Shown: positions 1 through 9,295, counted from the stretch's first letter. The stretch: 64,000 nucleotides of DNA from Streptomyces sclerotialus (GCA_000719105.1 JODX01000012.1:112636-176635), one strand, 5' to 3'. Translations and numbers: made by a program. The notes: generated from the sequence alone by a model not told the origin.

Positions 1-2469
1 GAGTGGGAGGAGCAAGGGCGGCATACGGAGCTGCTGCTGCGGGGGCAGGAGTCACTGGCGGCATCGGGGTGGGCCCGGAAGCACGCCGGCGAGCTGCTCG
101 GCGCCGAAGCCGAGTACATCGAGCTGAGCCGTCGGCAGGAACGGCGGACGGTACGGCGGGGGCGTGCCGTGGGCGCGGTGATGACCGCGTTGGTGGTGGT
201 GGCGGGGCTGCTCGGCCTGCTCATCACCACGTCGGTCCGGGAGGCCGAACGGAGGGACGAGCGGGAGGCGGCGGACCTGCTGGCGGAGGAGGCGGAGAAG
301 CGGTTCGTCGCTGATCCGGTGGAGGGGGCGGTGCTGGCGCTGAGGGCCTACCGAACGGCCGCCACGGAGAAGACGCACCGGGCGCTGCTGCGGATGTACC
401 TGCCCATGTCGTCGGTCACGGTGCTCGACGGTGACTTCGTGAGCGGGACGGTGACGGACGCGGCCGCCTCGGCGGACGGCGCGGTCGCGGCAGTGCTGAC
501 CGAGGACGAGGACGGAGCCGCGAGAGGCACCCTGGTCACGGGCATCTTCACACAGCGGCCGAAGAAGCTGCCGATCTCGGGCATCCCGGAACACGCCGAC
601 AAGGTGGCGGTGAGCGACGACGGCCGGCGCGTGGCCGTGGCGGCGGCGGACGGGGCGGTCGGTGTATGGCGGACCGACGCGGTGGACACGCCGTCGGACC
701 AATGGGTGTGGGACACCGCGGAGCTGTCGGCGACCGAGGACGGCGAGGCGTACACGATGGCTCTCGACCTCTCGGCCGACGGACGGGAGGTGCTGCACCT
801 GGTCAATGGACCGGTCGGGACGTCGGACTGCTATGCCGGAGCCGACTGGGCGCGCAGGCTCTATCTGCGGCAGCTCGACACGGGGAGCCGCAGGAACGTG
901 CCGCGCGCCACCGTTCCGGAAGGCGCGTGCCTCATCGATGCCGCGTTGCCCGCGGGAAGCGACAGCCATGTGGTCACCCTGACCGAGGACGGCCCCGATG
1001 GCGAGCTGCGCGAGTTGCGTATCAGTCGGTTGAGTACCGGTGTGCAGGAGCGGACCTGGCCCGGGGCGGAACTCGCCTCGATCGGCCCGGGCGGTCGTGC
1101 GCTGGGGGTGCGTCCGGCCGACGTGCTCACGGGCGGTTACCGGGAGCCGGGGACGGGCGAGCGGCGCCGGAACGCCGGGGCGTACCGCGCTGAAGACCGC
1201 GACGTGACGGGACGCTTCACCCTGGAGACATCGGGAGTCGCCCAGCTCTGGCACGACAGCGTGAACGGCGCGGAGTACGTCACGTCCTTGCCGGCCGTCC
1301 CGCTGGACCTCGGTGCCTCGTTCCACGCGTTCGGGACGGTGGGAAGGGACGGGCCGCAGTTCCGCGCGCTGATCGGTGGCAGGCTCGTGCGGTTGCGGGC
1401 CCGGCGCACTCCGCCCACCGTCGTGCGACACACCGAAGAGGTGGTTCCGGCTTCCTTCACGTCGCCCGGCGGGAGCCTGGTCGCCCTGGTCACGGAGCGG
1501 AGTGCCGACGAATCCCTGTACCGGAACACGCTCGTGCTCCTCGGCCACGGGCGAACAGTGCGGCGGCAGCTCGGTCCCGGTGATCTGGCCGGGGGCTCCG
1601 CCACTCACCTCGCCGTCAGCGGGGACGGCAGGAATGCCGTGGTCTGGGGAGACCGGGGATGGGCTCTGTACCGCCTGACGCGGGAGGAGGCGGTGCTCGT
1701 GCAGCATCGGCGGGACCCCCGGCAGGCGTCACCGGGGGAGCAGCTCGTCCGGGACGTGCAGCCCCTGGGCGGCCATGACTTCCTTCTGCTGGGCCGGCAC
1801 GGGGTGCGGAGGCTGGACGGGACCAGCGGCGGACTGTCCTCGTCCCGCGGCTCGCGGTGCGACGAGAGGGACGTGCAGAAGCCGCGCTTCTGTGTGGCCC
1901 TGGCGGTCGCCCCCGGCCAGGACACCGAGGCGCTGGTGCTCCAGGGCAACGGACGGGTCCGGTTGTGGAACCTGGCAGACGGTTCGCCCGGCAGGTCCGC
2001 GGACCTGGGGGGAAGCCCGACCGGCGGTTCCGGCGCCGTGCGCTTCCGGGACGACGGTGCGCGAGTGGCCGCTGCGGTCGGGCAGGAGGAAGTAGTCGTA
2101 TGGGATCCGAAGACGGATCGCAGGACGAGGTTGAGGGGGGAGGGATATCCGGTGATCGCCTTGTACGGCAGAGACGGGCTCCTCGTGCTTCTGGGGCGGG
2201 ACAGCGCGGAATTCGACGCCGAACTCTGGTCCGAGCGCGGCAAGGAGCCTGTCGGTTACTTCGAGCCCTTCAGCGGGAGCGGCGCTTGGCGCCTGGCCGG
2301 GGGCGCCGTTCACGGAGGCACGGACTGGGGCACCTGGCGGCTGCCCTTGGGGCAACCGTCCCTGGCCGCGGGTTTGTGCCGTGCCCTTGGCGACTACGAC
2401 CCACCGACTCTGCGGGAGGACCTTCCCCCGGCAGCGAACGAGGACGCGCCCTGCCCGAAGCGCGGATGA
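1..2469 (+). CDS. nSTAND/WD40-type membrane-anchored repeat protein, 3' part
   Basis: The frame is already open at base 1, so the N-terminus (probably an HTH plus nSTAND NTPase) lies outside the window. About 822 codons are visible. A QERRTVRRGR basic patch precedes one hydrophobic helix (bases about 169-230), then an acidic/arginine-rich heptad-like stretch (EAERRDEREAADLLAEEAEKR) typical of the linker before the propeller in Streptomyces nSTAND1-WD40 proteins. The rest is a long degenerate beta-propeller with blades such as AVSDDGRRVAVAAADGAVGVW and VVVWDPKTDR. The likely role is signalling or scaffolding with the propeller on one side of the membrane; the ligand is unknown. A strong hairpin overlaps the stop codon. 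Family call is fairly sure, function is not. Confidence 0.8.
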   Translation, partial: EWEEQGRHTELLLRGQESLAASGWARKHAGELLGAEAEYIELSRRQERRTVRRGRAVGAVMTALVVVAGLLGLLITTSVREAERRDEREAADLLAEEAEKRFVADPVEGAVLALRAYRTAATEKTHRALLRMYLPMSSVTVLDGDFVSGTVTDAAASADGAVAAVLTEDEDGAARGTLVTGIFTQRPKKLPISGIPEHADKVAVSDDGRRVAVAAADGAVGVWRTDAVDTPSDQWVWDTAELSATEDGEAYTMALDLSADGREVLHLVNGPVGTSDCYAGADWARRLYLRQLDTGSRRNVPRATVPEGACLIDAALPAGSDSHVVTLTEDGPDGELRELRISRLSTGVQERTWPGAELASIGPGGRALGVRPADVLTGGYREPGTGERRRNAGAYRAEDRDVTGRFTLETSGVAQLWHDSVNGAEYVTSLPAVPLDLGASFHAFGTVGRDGPQFRALIGGRLVRLRARRTPPTVVRHTEEVVPASFTSPGGSLVALVTERSADESLYRNTLVLLGHGRTVRRQLGPGDLAGGSATHLAVSGDGRNAVVWGDRGWALYRLTREEAVLVQHRRDPRQASPGEQLVRDVQPLGGHDFLLLGRHGVRRLDGTSGGLSSSRGSRCDERDVQKPRFCVALAVAPGQDTEALVLQGNGRVRLWNLADGSPGRSADLGGSPTGGSGAVRFRDDGARVAAAVGQEEVVVWDPKTDRRTRLRGEGYPVIALYGRDGLLVLLGRDSAEFDAELWSERGKEPVGYFEPFSGSGAWRLAGGAVHGGTDWGTWRLPLGQPSLAAGLCRALGDYDPPTLREDLPPAANEDAPCPKRG

Positions 2470-2487
2470 CGGGTCGGGCAGGGCGCG
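2445..2487. terminator. Inverted repeat, convergent terminator
   Basis: A 13-bp perfect inverted repeat (arms 2445-2457 and 2475-2487, arm CGCGCCCTGCCCG) with a 17-base loop that contains the stop codon of the WD40 gene. It lies between convergent transcription units and has no T-run, as is usual for Streptomyces terminators. Confidence 0.6.
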
Positions 2488-2508
2488 GTGCGCGTGGTCG
2501 CGGGGTGC

Positions 2509-2730
2509 CTACGCCACGATCAGATAGATCCCGTACGCCACCGCGGCCGCACAGGCCGCGAAGCAGGCGTAGGCCGCGGTCGTGGCGAGGGCGGCGGAAC
2601 CGCCGGACGCCGTCGCCGTCTCCCGCTTGGAGAGGCCGATGATGCCGAGGCTGAAGAGGCCGACGAGGGCCACGGTGGCCACGAGGCTGACTCCGAAGAC
2701 GGAGCCGAGGGCTGCCCAGTCGATGTGCAT
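2509..2730 (-). CDS. Small two-helix membrane protein downstream of pit
   Basis: 73 residues. Two hydrophobic segments (about residues 8-32 and 45-72) flank a short polar loop around SKRETATASGG. It starts 33 bases after the pit stop on the same strand, with a purine-rich AAGGAAG upstream of ATG, so it is probably co-transcribed with the phosphate transporter. A small membrane protein is commonly found beside pit in Streptomyces, but its function is not known. It might be an accessory or stabilising subunit, which is an inference from position only. Confidence 0.8.
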   Translation of the reverse strand: MHIDWAALGSVFGVSLVATVALVGLFSLGIIGLSKRETATASGGSAALATTAAYACFAACAAAVAYGIYLIVA

Positions 2731-2763
2731 GGCGGGTTACTTCCTTGAGCTCGGGCCCGGCGC

Positions 2764-4038
2764 TCAGACCGCGGCCGACGAGGACGTCGAGCCGGCGGGG
2801 GCGGCCGGCGAGTCGGACTGGACCTGGGCGGGGATGGTGACCGCCAGGTCGTCGCTGACGGTGCCGGCCGGCGGCGGCGTGACGGCGGCCACGGCCTGCG
2901 TCACCACGCCGGCGGGCTCGGTGGCCTCGGCGGGCTCGTCCGTGTCGTTGACGTTGGTGTGGTCGACGACCTCACGGCGGGAGATCACCCAGATCGCGGC
3001 GCTGGAGGCGACCAGGAAGACCGCGACGAGCGCGGTGCCCCAGTTGCCGAAGGCGGTGACCCACTCGGCGAGCGCGGCGACCAGGGCCGCGGCCGGCAGG
3101 GTGAGGCCCCAGGCCACGAACATCCGGGTGGCGGTGGACCAGCGGACCACACCGCCCTTGCGGCCCAGGCCCGCGCCCATCACGGCACCGGAGACCGAGT
3201 GCGTGGTGGAGAGGGAGAAGCCGAGGTGCGAGGAGGCCAGGATCACCGTCGCCGCGCTGGTCTGGGCGGCGAAGCCCTGCTGCGGCTGGAGGTCGGTCAG
3301 GCCCTTGCCCATCGTGCGGATGATGCGCCAGCCGCCCAGGTAGGTGCCGGCCGCGATGGCCAGACCGGCGGAGAGGATGACCCACACCGGCGGGTCGGAG
3401 TCCGGGGCGAGCGCGCCGCCGGCGACCAGGGCCAGGGTGATGATGCCCATCGTCTTCTGGGCGTCGTTCGTGCCGTGGGCCAGCGAGACGAGGCCCGCCG
3501 AGGTGATCTGGCCGGCGCGGTAGCCCTTGGAGGTGGCCTTCTCGGTCGCGTGCTCGCCCAGCCTGTAGGTGAGCCGCGCGCCGATCATGGCGGCGACACC
3601 CGCGACGACCGGGGCCGCGACGGCGGGGATCAGCACCTTGGTGACGAGGACGTCGCCGTGCACCGCGCCGAAACCGGCCGAGGCGACGGTGGCGCCGATC
3701 AGACCGCCCATGAGGGCGTGCGAGGAGCTCGACGGCAGTCCGACGAGCCAGGTGAGCAGGTTCCAGAGGATGGCGCCGACGAGCGCCGCGAATATCACCT
3801 CTGGCTGTATGCCGCTCTCGTCGACAAGGCCTTTGGAGATCGTGTTGGCGACCTCGATGGACAGGAACGCGCCGACAAGGTTGAGAACGGCGGACATGGC
3901 CACCGCGGCCTTGGGCTTCATCGCACCGGTCGAGATGGTGGTGGCCATCGCGTTGGCGGTGTCGTGGAAACCGTTCGTGAAATCGAACGCAAGCGCGGTG
4001 ATCACCACGATCGCGAGGATCAGCGAGAAGCTTTCCAT
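2764..4038 (-). CDS. pitH2: Low-affinity inorganic phosphate transporter, PiT family
   Basis: 424 residues, usual length for a bacterial Pit permease. The N-terminal repeat carries the family motif DFTNGFHDTANAMAT and the second half repeats it as SLAHGTNDAQKTMG, the duplicated PD001131-like signature of PiT carriers that co-transport phosphate with a cation. About ten membrane segments are visible; the C-terminal about 80 residues are a polar Ala/Pro/Thr-rich cytosolic tail. A PHO box lies 48-69 bases upstream, so PhoR-PhoP control is expected. S. coelicolor has two paralogues; the symbol pitH2 is given because the neighbourhood resembles the SCO1845 locus. Followed by the 73-residue membrane protein. 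Confidence 0.9.
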   Translation of the reverse strand: MESFSLILAIVVITALAFDFTNGFHDTANAMATTISTGAMKPKAAVAMSAVLNLVGAFLSIEVANTISKGLVDESGIQPEVIFAALVGAILWNLLTWLVGLPSSSSHALMGGLIGATVASAGFGAVHGDVLVTKVLIPAVAAPVVAGVAAMIGARLTYRLGEHATEKATSKGYRAGQITSAGLVSLAHGTNDAQKTMGIITLALVAGGALAPDSDPPVWVILSAGLAIAAGTYLGGWRIIRTMGKGLTDLQPQQGFAAQTSAATVILASSHLGFSLSTTHSVSGAVMGAGLGRKGGVVRWSTATRMFVAWGLTLPAAALVAALAEWVTAFGNWGTALVAVFLVASSAAIWVISRREVVDHTNVNDTDEPAEATEPAGVVTQAVAAVTPPPAGTVSDDLAVTIPAQVQSDSPAAPAGSTSSSAAV

Positions 4039-4085
4039 TTACCCGGGCTTCTGTTGGACGTCAGTGGCACGGCGAACGTAAGCAA

Positions 4086-4107
4086 CCTGGGTGAACGGAA
4101 GATGAAC
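4086..4107 (-). promoter_or_regulatory. PHO box (two 11-bp direct repeat units) upstream of pit
   Basis: On the minus strand GTTCATCTTCC (4097-4107) is followed directly by GTTCACCCAGG (4086-4096). This is the Streptomyces PhoP direct-repeat unit with GTTCA spaced exactly 11 bases. It ends 48 bases upstream of the pit start codon, placing phosphate control directly on the transporter. Confidence 0.8.
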
Positions 4108-4461
4108 TGGGTCGGGCGGGGGAGTGACCCCAATTGAGGTGTCACTGTTCCGTTTGAGGTGGAAGTGGAGGTCGAAGCCGGATTGGAGGGCGGGGAGAGC
4201 CTCGAACGGAGGCGGAATTCAACCCTCCGCATCAGCTCCGTGGCTCCCTGTGAGGGACCGCCCTCCGATCGGCCCCCGAGCCACGCTCCCGCCCCCGCCC
4301 TACGAGTGACGCATCCCACCCTCTCCGCCACCCGGACGTCGGCTCCCGCCCTCCGCGTCGACCCCCTCCGGCCTCGCGTGCGGACCCTTCCCGGTCCCGG
4401 GCGCGAGCGGTTTCCGGCCTCGGGGCCGGTGTCCGCGCGGGACCGAGGTCATGTGCGGGAC
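4108..4461. other. Gene-free interval between pit promoter and GH25 gene
   Basis: No convincing coding frame; the open frames here lack ribosome sites and recognisable sequence. The part next to 4108 must hold the remaining pit promoter elements and 5' region (no riboswitch seen). The remainder is C-rich and shows no structure besides the terminator listed next. Confidence 0.5.
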
Positions 4462-4484
4462 GGCCGGCCCGTCGCGGGCCGGTC
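4462..4484. terminator. Hairpin downstream of GH25 gene
   Basis: CCGGCCCG (4464-4471), loop TCG, CGGGCCGG (4475-4482): an 8-bp GC stem 18 bases past the GH25 stop. Likely terminator for the minus-strand gene. Confidence 0.5.
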
Positions 4485-4501
4485 CGTGCCCCGTCGGCCG
4501 G

Positions 4502-5248
4502 TTACCCCCTTGCGAAGCGCTTCAGCTGCGCCAGGGAGCCGTTGAAGAGGTTCTGGTCGCCCGGCAGACGGCCGCTGTTGTCGTGCTGCCAGATCGTCCA
4601 GTACTTCCAGCCGCCCGGCAGCTTCCCCGCACTCGCCGTGTCGTAGCGCGCCACCCACAGTGCGTGATTGGCGGCGAACGCCGAGCTGCCGCCCGTGCAC
4701 TTGTTCCACCAGTTCGTGTTGGTGTAGATCACCGGGCGGCGGCCGGTCAGGCGCTTCACCTCACCGCTGAAGGCCTTGATCCAGTTGACCATCCTGGCCT
4801 TGCTCAGGCCGTAGCACTTCTTCTTCTTGCTGTACGGGTTGTACTCGATGTCCAGCGCCGGCGGCAGCGTCCAGCCGTCGGCGGTCCAGCCTCCGCCGTT
4901 GCGCACGAAGAACGCGGCCTGACGGGCGCCGGAGGACTTGTGCGGCATGGCGTAGTGGTACGCGCCGCGGAGCAGCCCCGCCTTGCGGGAGCCGGTGTAC
5001 TGCTGCGTGAAGTACGGGTTGCGGTAGGTGTGGGACTCCGTCGCCTTGACGTAGACGAAGCGGGCGCCCTTCGCCCTGGCCTTGGACCAGTTCACGTTCT
5101 TCTGGTGCGAGGAGACGTCGTGCCCCTTCGGCTTGCCCGCCGCGGAGACCGGGATCTCCGCGAGCAGGGTCCCTCCGAGTGCGAGCGCTGTGATGGATGA
5201 CGCGATGAGTCGGGAGCGGTGACGGGACGGACGGCGATCACGGGCCAT
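4502..5248 (-). CDS. Secreted GH25 lysozyme/N-acetylmuramidase
   Basis: 248 residues from the ATG at 5248, which has GGGGGAA just upstream; the longer open frame to 5446 overlaps the neighbour's start and is not needed. The N-terminus is a signal peptide (basic MARDRRPSRHRSR, hydrophobic core, cut near SAAG). The GH25 core follows: GHDVSSHQ at the first beta strand (catalytic-site Asp), YVKATES, and LPPALDIEYNP carrying the Asp-x-Glu catalytic pair, ending with WTIWQHDNSG typical of the family C-terminus. Predicted to cleave the beta-1,4 bond of peptidoglycan outside the cell. Divergent from the aldolase gene, with 196 bases between starts. Confidence 0.88.
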   Translation of the reverse strand: MARDRRPSRHRSRLIASSITALALGGTLLAEIPVSAAGKPKGHDVSSHQKNVNWSKARAKGARFVYVKATESHTYRNPYFTQQYTGSRKAGLLRGAYHYAMPHKSSGARQAAFFVRNGGGWTADGWTLPPALDIEYNPYSKKKKCYGLSKARMVNWIKAFSGEVKRLTGRRPVIYTNTNWWNKCTGGSSAFAANHALWVARYDTASAGKLPGGWKYWTIWQHDNSGRLPGDQNLFNGSLAQLKRFARG

Positions 5249-5444
5249 GGTTCCCCCCGGAAGTGGCGGCTGCGCGACAAATCGTCCAGAGATTACTGGA
5301 AGATCGTTGAATCTCGGTCGATCACCGGCCAATCCACACAAGAGGGTGACGTATACGCATATCTGGTCTGTCGGACGTCTGCGTTCCGCCCTACACTTCC
5401 CGCTTCCGTCGACCCGGCCGCTCACCGCCTGACAGGATCGCGGC

Positions 5445-6242
5445 ATGGCTGAACGGCAGCGGGACGTGAGCTACCCGTGGGGCACGGGTGAGGGCGGACC
5501 CGGCGGACGGAGTGCACAGGGTGCGCGAGGTGCACAGAGCGGGCGGAAGGTGCGCGAGCGGAGCTCCCGGGAGGACGTGACGGGGGCGTGGGACGAGCTC
5601 GTTGCGACGGCGCGCAGGACGGTGGCCGACGGTCTGGTCGTCGGCACGTCGGGCAACGTCTCCGTACGCGTGGGCGACACCGTCCTGGTCACCCCCACGG
5701 GGGTGCCGTACGACCGGCTGACGCGCGACGAGGTCGTCGGGGTGGACCTCGACGGCCGCCAGGTCCTCGGCTCCCTCCGCCCGACGAGCGAACTGCCCCT
5801 GCACCTCGCGGTCTACCGCACGACCGGCGCCCGCGCCGTCGTCCATACGCACGCCGTCCATGCGACGGCGGTCTCCACGCTCGTACGGGAACTCCCGCTG
5901 ATCCACTACATGGCCGCCGCCGTCGGCGGAGCCGTCCGGGTCGCCCCGTACGCGGTGTACGGCTCTCCGGAGTTGGCCGAGAACATGTTGCGCGCCCTGG
6001 AGGACCGCACCGCCTGTCTCCTCCAGAACCACGGAACGGCCGCCTACGGATTGTCCCTCCCCGAGGCGTACGACCGCACGGCGCAGCTGGAGTGGATGTG
6101 CCGCGTCTGGCTCACCGCGTCCTCCGTACCGGGTCTGTCGCCCTCGCTGCTGAGCCGTGAACAGGTGGCGGAGGTGAAGGAGCGGCTCCGGGGTTACGGG
6201 CAGCCGGAGGCCGGACGGCTTGACCGCGGACCGGCGGGGTAG
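5445..6242 (+). CDS. Class II aldolase/adducin family protein
   Basis: 265 residues. After an about 45-residue Arg/Gly-rich N-terminal extension, the class II aldolase fold begins at WDELVATARRTVADGLVVGT, followed by SGNVSVR (phosphate-binding loop), TPTGVPYD, then zinc-site histidines in VVHTHAVHAT and a later QNHGTAAYG. This matches L-fuculose/L-ribulose-phosphate aldolase-type enzymes: zinc-dependent cleavage of a phosphorylated keto-sugar giving DHAP or glycolaldehyde products. No sugar kinase or isomerase is adjacent, so the substrate is unknown. The N-terminal extension suggests a downstream start is possible. Confidence 0.8.
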   Translation: MAERQRDVSYPWGTGEGGPGGRSAQGARGAQSGRKVRERSSREDVTGAWDELVATARRTVADGLVVGTSGNVSVRVGDTVLVTPTGVPYDRLTRDEVVGVDLDGRQVLGSLRPTSELPLHLAVYRTTGARAVVHTHAVHATAVSTLVRELPLIHYMAAAVGGAVRVAPYAVYGSPELAENMLRALEDRTACLLQNHGTAAYGLSLPEAYDRTAQLEWMCRVWLTASSVPGLSPSLLSREQVAEVKERLRGYGQPEAGRLDRGPAG

Positions 6243-6370
6243 CCGGGGACCGGTGAAGCGACCGAAGGCCGGCAGGGCCGACGGGGCCGACGGGGCCGGC
6301 AGGGTTCCCGTCGCGGCCCGCGCCCGTTCTTCCGCTGGCCGCCCGTCCCGACGGAAAGGACACTGAGGGC

Positions 6371-7498
6371 GTGCGCACAGTCAAAGCGGCGGCCGCTGCC
6401 GCCACCGTCGCCCTCGCGGCCGGAGCGGCGAGCGTCGCCGTCGGCCGGTTCGCCAGCGATGCGGCGCTGAAGGCGTCGGCGGGCCGGCCGCTGCCCACCG
6501 AGCCCCGGCTGACCGTCCACGCGACGGCCGCCGGGCAGATCACGCTCACCCGCGATCTGGCCTCGCTGCGGCCCGGGAGGTACGGCCTGGCCGGAGACGC
6601 CTCCCACGCGGTCGTCGGCCCGGTCCTGGAAGCCGTCCGGACGTCCGTCGACACGGTCGCCCGGCGCCTGGAGCGCGTCACCCACGGCACCTTCGCACCC
6701 GGCGACAAGGCATGGCTCACCCCGAACCTGTACGTCGGCGACCCGAGCGCCGCCCTCGGTCTCGACCACGCGGACGTCGACGTCCCCGGCGAGCTGGGCG
6801 GGCTGCCCGCCTGGTTCGTGCCCGGCGGGCGGAGCACCTGGGTGATCGCCGTGCACGGCCTGGGCGCCACCCGCGAGCACGCGATGAACCTCATGGCGTT
6901 CCTGCATCGCCTGCACTTCCCGGTGCTCGCCCCCGCCTACCGCGGCGACCTCGGCGCACCCCGCTCCCCGGACGGCCTCAACCGCCTCGGCGAGGCCGAG
7001 TGGCGCGACCTGGAGGCGGCCGTCCGGTACGCCGTGCGGTACGGCGCCGAGCAGGTGGTCCTGCTCGGCTGGTCCACCGGTGCCACGATGGCCCTGCACG
7101 CCGCGGCCCACTCCCCGCTGCGCGACCGGATCTCCGGCCTCGTCCTGGACTCGCCCGTGCTGAGCTGGGAGGTCACGCTGCGCGCGCTCGCCGCCGCCCG
7201 CCGCACGCCCGGCGCCCTGCTGCCGCTGGCCGTCCGCGCCGCCCAGGGGCGCACCGGTCTGCGGACCGACCACGTCCTGACGGCCACGACGCCCGACCGG
7301 CCGAGGAAGCCGGTCCTGGTCTTCCACGGCCCGGACGACACCATCGCCCCGTGGGACCTCTCCCGCCGCTTCGCCGACCGCGATCCGAACCTCGTCACCC
7401 TGCACACGGTCCGCCGCGCCCCGCACGGCGCCATGTGGAACGCCGACCCGGAGCGCTACGAGGAGTCCCTGCGCCGGTTCCTGATCCCCCTGATGTAG
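6371..7498 (+). CDS. Alpha/beta hydrolase with N-terminal membrane segment
   Basis: 375 residues from a GTG (MRTVKAAAAAAT) preceded by GGAAAGGACAC. Residues about 5-28 are an Ala-rich hydrophobic segment (membrane anchor or signal). The hydrolase fold follows: oxyanion strand WVIAVHGLGATREH, nucleophile elbow LLGWSTGATMAL (Ser), acid in FHGPDDTIAP (Asp), and His in RAPHGAMWN. All triad residues are present, so it should be an active esterase/lipase or peptidase-like hydrolase; the substrate cannot be told. Similar lone hydrolases are common in Streptomyces. The preceding 128 bases are GGGCCGACG-rich with no clear promoter. Confidence 0.82.
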   Translation: MRTVKAAAAAATVALAAGAASVAVGRFASDAALKASAGRPLPTEPRLTVHATAAGQITLTRDLASLRPGRYGLAGDASHAVVGPVLEAVRTSVDTVARRLERVTHGTFAPGDKAWLTPNLYVGDPSAALGLDHADVDVPGELGGLPAWFVPGGRSTWVIAVHGLGATREHAMNLMAFLHRLHFPVLAPAYRGDLGAPRSPDGLNRLGEAEWRDLEAAVRYAVRYGAEQVVLLGWSTGATMALHAAAHSPLRDRISGLVLDSPVLSWEVTLRALAAARRTPGALLPLAVRAAQGRTGLRTDHVLTATTPDRPRKPVLVFHGPDDTIAPWDLSRRFADRDPNLVTLHTVRRAPHGAMWNADPERYEESLRRFLIPLM

Positions 7499-7553
7499 GC
7501 GTACGGAGCGCGACCGGGCCCGGGTGGAGCACCTGCCGGCCGGCGCGGCCCCG

Positions 7554-7595
7554 CGCAGCGGCACGGGCAGCGGCACGGGCGGCGGCACGGCCGGC
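7554..7595. repeat. Short imperfect tandem repeat (12-bp unit x3)
   Basis: Three consecutive copies close to GCGGCACGGGCA lie in the 240-base interval between the hydrolase and the next gene. The rest of the interval (7499-7786) is GC-rich, with no promoter that can be defended. Probably simple-sequence drift. Confidence 0.5.
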
Positions 7596-7786
7596 GAACC
7601 GCACGGATCGCGCGGCCCGGTCTCCCAGGCCCCTGCGCCGCGGCCCCGGCGGCCATTCCGTTTACGGCTCGGACAGGGCCCGCTCGCGGCACCCTTCCCC
7701 ATCCGCGCCCGCCGCACCGCCCTTCCCGGCAGCCCTCTGTGACATTCCGTTTGGGTTTTCGGACCGTCAACCGGAAGACTGCACCC

Positions 7787-9220
7787 GTGACGTCCCGTAA
7801 CCCGCGCGACTCCAGGCTCCGACTCGTCGGCCCGCGAACGCTGGCCGCCGCTCCGCGAGCCGCGACCCAACGCCGCCGCCCCGCCCCCCGGCCCCCGGAG
7901 GGCACGCCTCCGCCCGCGGAGCTGGCCCGCATGGCCCGTGCCCGCCTGGCCGGCGCCGCGCGGGTCGCCCGCTGGGCCGACACCGCACTCCGCCCCGGCC
8001 ACGGGACCTCCGACGGCGCGGACCCGGACGGTGCGGCCTCCGACGCCACGGCCACCCTGTCCGACGCGAGCGCCGGACGGGCCGCGGCCGATCTGGGGCT
8101 GACCCCCGCCCAGGTCCGTGCCGACTGGGACACGGCACGCCTCGCCGGCCTCGTCGAGGTGCACGGCGGCAGCGCCCGCCCCGGCTGGCGGCTGCGCGCC
8201 TGGAACCGTGACGACAGCGCCGTGCTGCGCGGCTGGGTCGCCCTGTTCGACGCGTGGTCGCTCGCGTACCCGGAACCCGCCGACCGCGAGCCCGCCGCCG
8301 TCGCCGAGGTCGTCTCCGCGATGCCCCAGGTGCTCTCCTTCCTCCAGCTCTCCGCCGGTCCCGTCCCGGTCGAGCAGCTCTTCGACCTTCTGCGGCAGCG
8401 GGTCACCGAGCTCCGCACCGAGCGCTGCGAGGTCCCGTACGGACCGCAGCCCGTGCCCGCCGAGCCCCTCGCCCCGGAGCCGGGCACCGGCGACGACACC
8501 CCGCTCGGCCCGCTCCTCGACTGGGCCCTGCAGGCCCTCGCCTACGTCGGCGCCCTCACCTACGGCGACGGGCAGGCGACCCTCACCCCGCTGGGGAGCT
8601 GGGCGGTGTGGGTGAAGCTGGAGCAGATCTGCGTCGCCGCGCAGAGCCCCGCCGGGAACATCGAGGTCGCCGCCGAGGACATGCTCCGCGGCTGCGCCCA
8701 GCTGCGCCCGAACGCCGCCCGCGCCGAGTACCGGGCCTGGCTCGCCGCCCGCCCCGTCGGCAGCGCCGTCGCCGAGCTCCTCGACGCCGCCCGCGGCGAG
8801 GACGCCCTGCTGCGCGGACTCGCCTTCGAGGCACTGCGCGTGGTGGGCGCGCCCGCCGAGCCCGATGTGCGCGCCGTGGCCGATGAGACCCCGCTGCGCC
8901 CCTACGCCCTGCTGTGGCTCGCGGAGCACGACGGCGCGGACCCCGAGGACGCGCACGAGGCGCTGACCCGCGAGGAGGCCACCTGGCTGTGGGTGGACAC
9001 CGCGGCGGCCGTCGCCGACCACGGCGAGGCCCCGCTCCTCGTACGGCACCTCGAGTCCGCGGTGCAGCCCACGGTGCCCGCGCTGCTCACCGAGGTCCGC
9101 GCGGTCGGGCATCCGCGCACCGTGCAGGTCCTGGTGGCGCTCGCCGCCGCGCACCCCGACCCGGCGCTGGCGAAGGCCGTGCGCCGGGCCGCCTTCCAGG
9201 TCCACACCGGAGGCAGCTGA
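7787..9220 (+). CDS. Conserved protein of unknown function with HEAT-like C-terminal half
   Basis: 477 residues from GTG 7787 (MTSRNPRDSRLRL); an in-frame GTG at 7739 would add 16 residues. I do not recognise a named family. The N-terminal about 60 residues are basic and Pro-rich; residues about 60-140 look helical (ADLGLTPAQVRADWDTARLAGL resembles a winged-helix packing). The last about 150 residues show helical pairs rich in Ala/Leu (LLRGLAFEALRVVGAP, LRPYALLWLAEHDGAD, VPALLTEVRAVGHPRTVQVLVALAAAH), the pattern of HEAT/armadillo repeats. No signal peptide or membrane span. Intracellular binding protein is the safest guess. Confidence 0.7.
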   Translation: MTSRNPRDSRLRLVGPRTLAAAPRAATQRRRPAPRPPEGTPPPAELARMARARLAGAARVARWADTALRPGHGTSDGADPDGAASDATATLSDASAGRAAADLGLTPAQVRADWDTARLAGLVEVHGGSARPGWRLRAWNRDDSAVLRGWVALFDAWSLAYPEPADREPAAVAEVVSAMPQVLSFLQLSAGPVPVEQLFDLLRQRVTELRTERCEVPYGPQPVPAEPLAPEPGTGDDTPLGPLLDWALQALAYVGALTYGDGQATLTPLGSWAVWVKLEQICVAAQSPAGNIEVAAEDMLRGCAQLRPNAARAEYRAWLAARPVGSAVAELLDAARGEDALLRGLAFEALRVVGAPAEPDVRAVADETPLRPYALLWLAEHDGADPEDAHEALTREEATWLWVDTAAAVADHGEAPLLVRHLESAVQPTVPALLTEVRAVGHPRTVQVLVALAAAHPDPALAKAVRRAAFQVHTGGS

Positions 9221-9295
9221 GGCAGCCGAGGCGCCGGCCGGAGCCGTCCGGGCCGCCGGGGCAGCGGACCCCCGGTCGGACCCCGGACGCAGGTG

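Noticed and set aside
6194..9205. 1003-codon open frame on the minus strand
   Set aside because: Antisense to two good plus-strand genes; composition is Gly/Arg/Val-rich without motifs. High GC leaves such frames open by chance.
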